IMG/VR virus record: IMGVR_UViG_3300045120_000191
Location: 1 to 44,026 of that record
Strand: one strand, 5' to 3'
DNA: 44,026 nt
DNA from: a virus
In this document: one piece after another, positions 41,230 to 44,026 of the stretch
Position numbering within the stretch: the first letter of the stretch is position 1
Layout of the letters: the number at the start of each line of letters is the position of its first letter
The notes under the pieces: generated by a model
What the model saw: only the letters and a program-made list of their open reading frames with translations
What the model was told of the DNA's origin: nothing
Databases searched by the model: none
Made by a program: the position numbers and the translations under genes

Positions 41230-41258
41230 TTGACAGCACGCATCGCGCGTGGTAGGAT
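41230..41258 (+). promoter_or_regulatory. Sigma70-like promoter of the nucleotide-modification block
   Basis: TTGACA (41230-41235), 17-base spacer, TAGGAT (41253-41258). Predicted start near 41265, one base before ATG 41266. Confidence 0.7.
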
Positions 41259-41265
41259 GGATCAG

Positions 41266-41499
41266 ATGGCGTACCGCGAAGAAAGCTACAGTGAATTTGA
41301 GGGGAAGATAAAGTGGACAGGCGACAAGTCTCGCATGATAGAGTTCACATTACCAATAGAGGACGGGCATCATCTTTATTTCGTTCCCAAGAAATGCATA
41401 CAAGATTACAACGAAACCGACGGGTCTGGCAATTTTTTATTCCGTATATCCGACTGGTGGGTCAAGCGTGCTCACGATTTCCGAGCAGATGAGAAATGA
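41266..41499 (+). CDS. 77-aa protein of unknown function, possibly from leaderless mRNA
   Basis: ATG 41266 lies at the predicted transcription start, so the message would have no leader. ATG 41257 falls inside the -10 box, and ATG 41335 would shorten the product to 54 aa. Contains GKIKWTGDKSRMIEFTLPIE and RISDWWVKRAHDF; no known domain. Stop overlaps the nuclease ATG. Confidence 0.6.
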   Translation: MAYREESYSEFEGKIKWTGDKSRMIEFTLPIEDGHHLYFVPKKCIQDYNETDGSGNFLFRISDWWVKRAHDFRADEK

Positions 41500-41888
41500 T
41501 AGACGAATCCTTCTATAAGACCCACATGGTCAAAAACGTTCGTGCGAACGGCGGATACGCGCGACGATTAGAAGATAAATACGCTGTCGGCCTGCCCGAC
41601 ACAATGTTCATCCCGAAGGGGTACCCGGTATTTATCGCCGAGGTGAAGCTAATTAAAGGCACCATATTCCGTCCAACCAGCCGCCAGTACATTGAATTGC
41701 GCCGCATCAACGACGCGGGCGGCGAGCACGTCTACGGAATCATGATTGGTGTCATGAGCGGAGTATTTTTCTTCCACGAGAACTCCGGCGAATGTGTCGT
41801 CCGCGACTGCTTTTCGGTTACGAGCGGCGCTCCAATGTCGTTCCATGACCAACTAATTCAATTTTTCAACGGGAGACTGAAGAAGTGA
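41496..41888 (+). CDS. VRR-NUC-type nuclease
   Basis: 130 aa. Small PD-(D/E)XK nuclease pattern: YARRLEDKYAVGLPDTMFI followed by FIAEVKLIKGT and RQYIELRRINDAG, matching VRR-NUC proteins of phages (E ... G-x-PD ... E-x-K). It probably cleaves structured DNA during replication or recombination. Coupled to both neighbours by overlapping stop and start codons. Confidence 0.85.
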   Translation: MIDESFYKTHMVKNVRANGGYARRLEDKYAVGLPDTMFIPKGYPVFIAEVKLIKGTIFRPTSRQYIELRRINDAGGEHVYGIMIGVMSGVFFFHENSGECVVRDCFSVTSGAPMSFHDQLIQFFNGRLKK

Positions 41889-42262
41889 GTAACAATTTAG
41901 ACATAGCCAAGAACATAATTCTCGACGCGGGCCGAACCGTAGTTAAAGAACGGCCTGGGGTTCACGGATCCGCTGAAAATTCGTTCCAAATGATAGCCGA
42001 CATGTGGTCGACTTACATCAACCACGCACATTATGCGCGAACGTTATCAGTTGTTAAAATACAATTGCGTCCTGCCGATGTGGCGCAGATGATGGTTTTG
42101 CTGAAGCAATCGAGATCGATTTATGGGAATCCTCAAAATCGTGATAATTTCATTGACGCTACTGGCTATTCTGCTCTCGCCGGGATGCTGCAACTCACTG
42201 AATCCAATCTAGCCGAAAATAATAAGGAGGATGACGAAGATGAAGGCCCTGATAGAAAATAG
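41885..42262 (+). CDS. DUF6378-like phage protein
   Basis: 125 aa, GTG start overlapping the nuclease stop (GTGA). Pattern NIILDAGRTV-x(11)-SFQMIADMWSTYI ... ADVAQMMVLLKQSR ... DNFIDATGYSALAG matches the DUF6378 family of phage proteins, all-helical and of unknown role. Acidic tail. It overlaps the purZ start; operon membership makes a role near nucleotide metabolism possible but unproven. Confidence 0.75.
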   Translation: MSNNLDIAKNIILDAGRTVVKERPGVHGSAENSFQMIADMWSTYINHAHYARTLSVVKIQLRPADVAQMMVLLKQSRSIYGNPQNRDNFIDATGYSALAGMLQLTESNLAENNKEDDEDEGPDRK

Positions 42263-43337
42263 AGGCATCCATGCCATCGTAGACGGCCAGTTCGGATCGA
42301 CCGGCAAAGGTACGTTTGCATATTGGCTGGCTAAGCAGATCGCCGCGAATAATGTGTACTGCGAAGGCACCATATATTCTGGCGGCCCCAATTCCGGCCA
42401 CACGTTCTACCACGAGGGGGAGAAGCACGTCAATAAACAGCTCCCCACCATCCCGGTCGCGTTGAGCCTGATTACCAACCGTATTCAGGCCGCCTACCTT
42501 TCGGCGGGGGCAGTTATTAATCCCGCAGAGCTGTTTTCCGAGGCGCATAGATATTACAAGGTGCAAATATTTGTGCATCCTAATGCAGCCGTTATTCTAC
42601 CCGGAGATCAAGCCGCCGAAAGTGTAGGGTCAGTTGCGGAAGTGGCAGGAACCCGATCAGGAACTGGGGTTGCCATTGCCGGTAAGGTGTTGCGCGAACC
42701 AAATAGGATATGGCGCAATTTTGATAAGGCTGGGATGCCTCCGAACGTTGTGACGTTGAACCACCGCATCAAGCCTGAAGATAGGGCGTATTTTATGGAG
42801 GTTGCCCAGGGTTTTTCGCTGGGTATCAATCAGCCATTTTATCCGAAGGTAACATCCCGTGAGTGCACCGTCGCCCAAGGGATGGCTGATGCTGGCCTGT
42901 CGCCGTATCACCTTAAACGCGTTTATATGTGCATCCGCACATTCCCAATCAGGGTAGCCAACGTGGATGGGTATTCATCGGGTGATTGGTATCCTGATCA
43001 GCGCGAAACCAGCTGGGAAGAGTTGGGACAGGAGCCCGAGATTACAACCGTGACCAAACGTATTCGGCGCGTGGCCACGTTCAGTCAGAATCAGATGGAC
43101 GATGCTCTATACGCCAACCATCCAGACTTTGTGTTCGTCAATTTTCTCAACTATTTGTCGCTAGAAGCGCAAAAGGAGTTCCTAGATGACCTCAAAACAA
43201 ACAGACCGTTTGGAGTCCAACCCTTTAGCGTCATTGAGGGAAGAGGGCCTGGATACGAGGACATCACTGCCCCTGCCGATTTACAAACCATTCAGTACCA
43301 CAACGCTGGATCTGCCGCCAGCGCTGGAGATATTTGA
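42240..43337 (+). CDS. purZ: PurZ-type adenylosuccinate synthetase homologue
   Basis: 365 aa. ATG 42240 is 9 nt after AGGAGG; ATG 42231 directly abuts it and is unlikely. PurA landmarks are present: first phosphate loop QFGSTGKG (17-24), NSGHT with His54, AQGFSLGINQPFYPKVTSRE (189-208), and TTVTKRIRRV (269-278). The loop has Ser20-Thr21 where PurA has the catalytic Asp-Glu. This Asp-to-Ser change defines PurZ, which joins aspartate to dGMP to make the precursor of 2-aminoadenine nucleotides. The C-terminal half (YPDQ...WE-LGQ-PE-TTVTK) also resembles known phage PurZ. At 365 aa it is shorter than bacterial PurA (about 430). The last 50 residues overlap the MazG frame. Confidence 0.9.
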   Translation: MKALIENRGIHAIVDGQFGSTGKGTFAYWLAKQIAANNVYCEGTIYSGGPNSGHTFYHEGEKHVNKQLPTIPVALSLITNRIQAAYLSAGAVINPAELFSEAHRYYKVQIFVHPNAAVILPGDQAAESVGSVAEVAGTRSGTGVAIAGKVLREPNRIWRNFDKAGMPPNVVTLNHRIKPEDRAYFMEVAQGFSLGINQPFYPKVTSRECTVAQGMADAGLSPYHLKRVYMCIRTFPIRVANVDGYSSGDWYPDQRETSWEELGQEPEITTVTKRIRRVATFSQNQMDDALYANHPDFVFVNFLNYLSLEAQKEFLDDLKTNRPFGVQPFSVIEGRGPGYEDITAPADLQTIQYHNAGSAASAGDI

Positions 43338-43620
43338 AGAACGCCTCCGGGAGTTCTTCCAAGGGATGGTATACAAGCTGGACTTAAACGCGCACAAGAG
43401 AACGCCAGATGTCACCGACATCCCAAGCATGGTAATTCTATTAGTGGAGGAGTTAACTGAATTCACCAAGCAATTCAAGCAAGACAAGGATGACGCAAAC
43501 ACTCTGATCGAGCTGTTCGACACCGCGAATTTTGCGTTCCTTATATTTTTGGCGCTGCGCAACAGAGGCGCAGCCGACTGGAGAAGTGGGCCGAGGGGAA
43601 TGTCAAATGAATCTACTTGA
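43186..43620 (+). CDS. MazG-like nucleotide pyrophosphohydrolase, MazZ candidate
   Basis: 144 aa from ATG 43186 (AGGAG 7 nt upstream), overlapping purZ by 152 nt; ATG 43367 would give only the core. Residues 60-115 contain the MazG metal site EELTE ... ELFD (Glu88, Glu89, Glu92, Glu109, Asp112) and the preceding N-A-H-K. In Z-DNA phages a MazG-like enzyme (MazZ) turns dGTP/GTP to the monophosphate used by PurZ, and its place directly after purZ fits. Generic MazG housekeeping is the alternative. Confidence 0.82.
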   Translation: MTSKQTDRLESNPLASLREEGLDTRTSLPLPIYKPFSTTTLDLPPALEIFEERLREFFQGMVYKLDLNAHKRTPDVTDIPSMVILLVEELTEFTKQFKQDKDDANTLIELFDTANFAFLIFLALRNRGAADWRSGPRGMSNEST

Positions 43621-44026
43621 AGTACAAAAAGCAGCGTTAAAGGCATCCGATGGTAAGCATGGATTCGCTTTTTTCCTAGAAATGGGGCTCGGTAAAACGC
43701 TCGTAACATATATGGACTTTCTGAGGGAAGTAGAGCGGGGACGAGTGAAGCGAATGGTGGTCGTGTGCCCTAACTCATTCAAAGGAGGCTGGGTCGACGA
43801 AGCGGATAAACACGAACTACGCGTTTCCCCATACGTTTTTAATTCCGGAGATAATTACAACAACGACCGGTTCATCAAGGGTCCTTTCGATAGGCCACCA
43901 GTGCTCATCGTAAACTACGAAGCTATCCGGTCCAGGCACGTTCAGAATTACATCTATAAGTTCATCAATGGCAGACCCTGCTTTATCACTTTCGACGAAA
44001 GTATACAGCTTAAAAACAACAAGTCG
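43607..44026 (+). CDS. SNF2-type DNA helicase, N-terminal part (continues at base 1)
   Basis: 140 codons to the window end, start ATG 43607 overlapping the MazG gene by 14 nt. Helicase motif I LEMGLGKT, motif Ia VVVCPNSFKGGW, and motif II FITFDES are in the expected order, so this is the first RecA-like lobe; the second lobe is at 1-981. The gene is intact once the ends are joined. Confidence 0.92.
   Translation, partial: MNLLEVQKAALKASDGKHGFAFFLEMGLGKTLVTYMDFLREVERGRVKRMVVVCPNSFKGGWVDEADKHELRVSPYVFNSGDNYNNDRFIKGPFDRPPVLIVNYEAIRSRHVQNYIYKFINGRPCFITFDESIQLKNNKS
44018..44026. repeat. 9-base terminal repeat of the window start
   Basis: AACAAGTCG at the right end equals bases 1-9. Removing one copy gives helicase text LKNNKSEQTKGAL, a natural SNF2 motif; keeping both would insert a repeated NKS. 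Most simply an overlap left by linearising a circular assembly. Confidence 0.75.

Noticed and set aside
1-44026. CRISPR arrays, insertion sequences and tRNA genes
   Set aside because: None seen on reading both strands; no regularly spaced repeats, transposase motifs or cloverleaf with a T-arm were noticed.

Overview
The window reads as one complete virulent tailed-phage genome of about 44 kb, most likely with a short tail. It has portal, SU10-type (DUF5309-like) major capsid, scaffold, nozzle-like and ejection-type proteins, but no tape-measure gene and no integrase. I found no tRNA gene. The last nine bases (44018-44026) repeat the first nine, and a SNF2-type helicase gene runs off the right end and continues from base 1. 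The molecule is therefore circular or circularly permuted, about 44,017 bp once the overlap is collapsed. The host cannot be read directly. CTTGACA-N17-TATAAT promoters, a DUF3309-like membrane protein and the small-protein repertoire hint at an alphaproteobacterium, with low confidence.

Left arm (978-24223, minus strand): a tightly overlapping late operon starts at a strong sigma70-like promoter at 24270-24298 and reads leftward. In order it encodes packaging (TerS, TerL), portal, scaffold, capsid (followed by a terminator), adaptor and head-tail proteins. Next come receptor-binding proteins, endolysin, a small two-helix membrane protein, a second collar-type fibre, a nozzle-like protein, and a set of likely internal or ejection proteins including a lytic transglycosylase. 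A GC-rich block at about 12,380-14,100 inside the fibre region looks like a recent module exchange.

Right arm (24601-44026, plus strand): some 28 small early genes, mostly unknown, are punctuated by repeated sigma70 promoters. Three intergenic sites fold as type II hammerhead ribozymes (25188-25251, 27447-27504, 27745-27798), two of them beginning inside the stop codon of the preceding gene. After these come a PrimPol-helicase, conserved replication-associated proteins, a divergent family A DNA polymerase, a VRR-NUC nuclease, a DUF6378-like protein, an adenylosuccinate synthetase of the PurZ type, a MazG-like pyrophosphohydrolase, and the SNF2 helicase.

The PurZ / polymerase A / MazG grouping is the gene set known from phages that replace adenine with 2-aminoadenine (Z) in their DNA. 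PurZ carries the diagnostic Asp-to-Ser change in its first phosphate loop, and the polymerase has unusual substitutions in motifs A, B and C. No HD-domain dATP hydrolase (DatZ) is visible. The main results are this predicted Z-DNA pathway, the family of three hammerhead ribozymes, and an over-represented octamer, CCGAAAGG, scattered across the genome.
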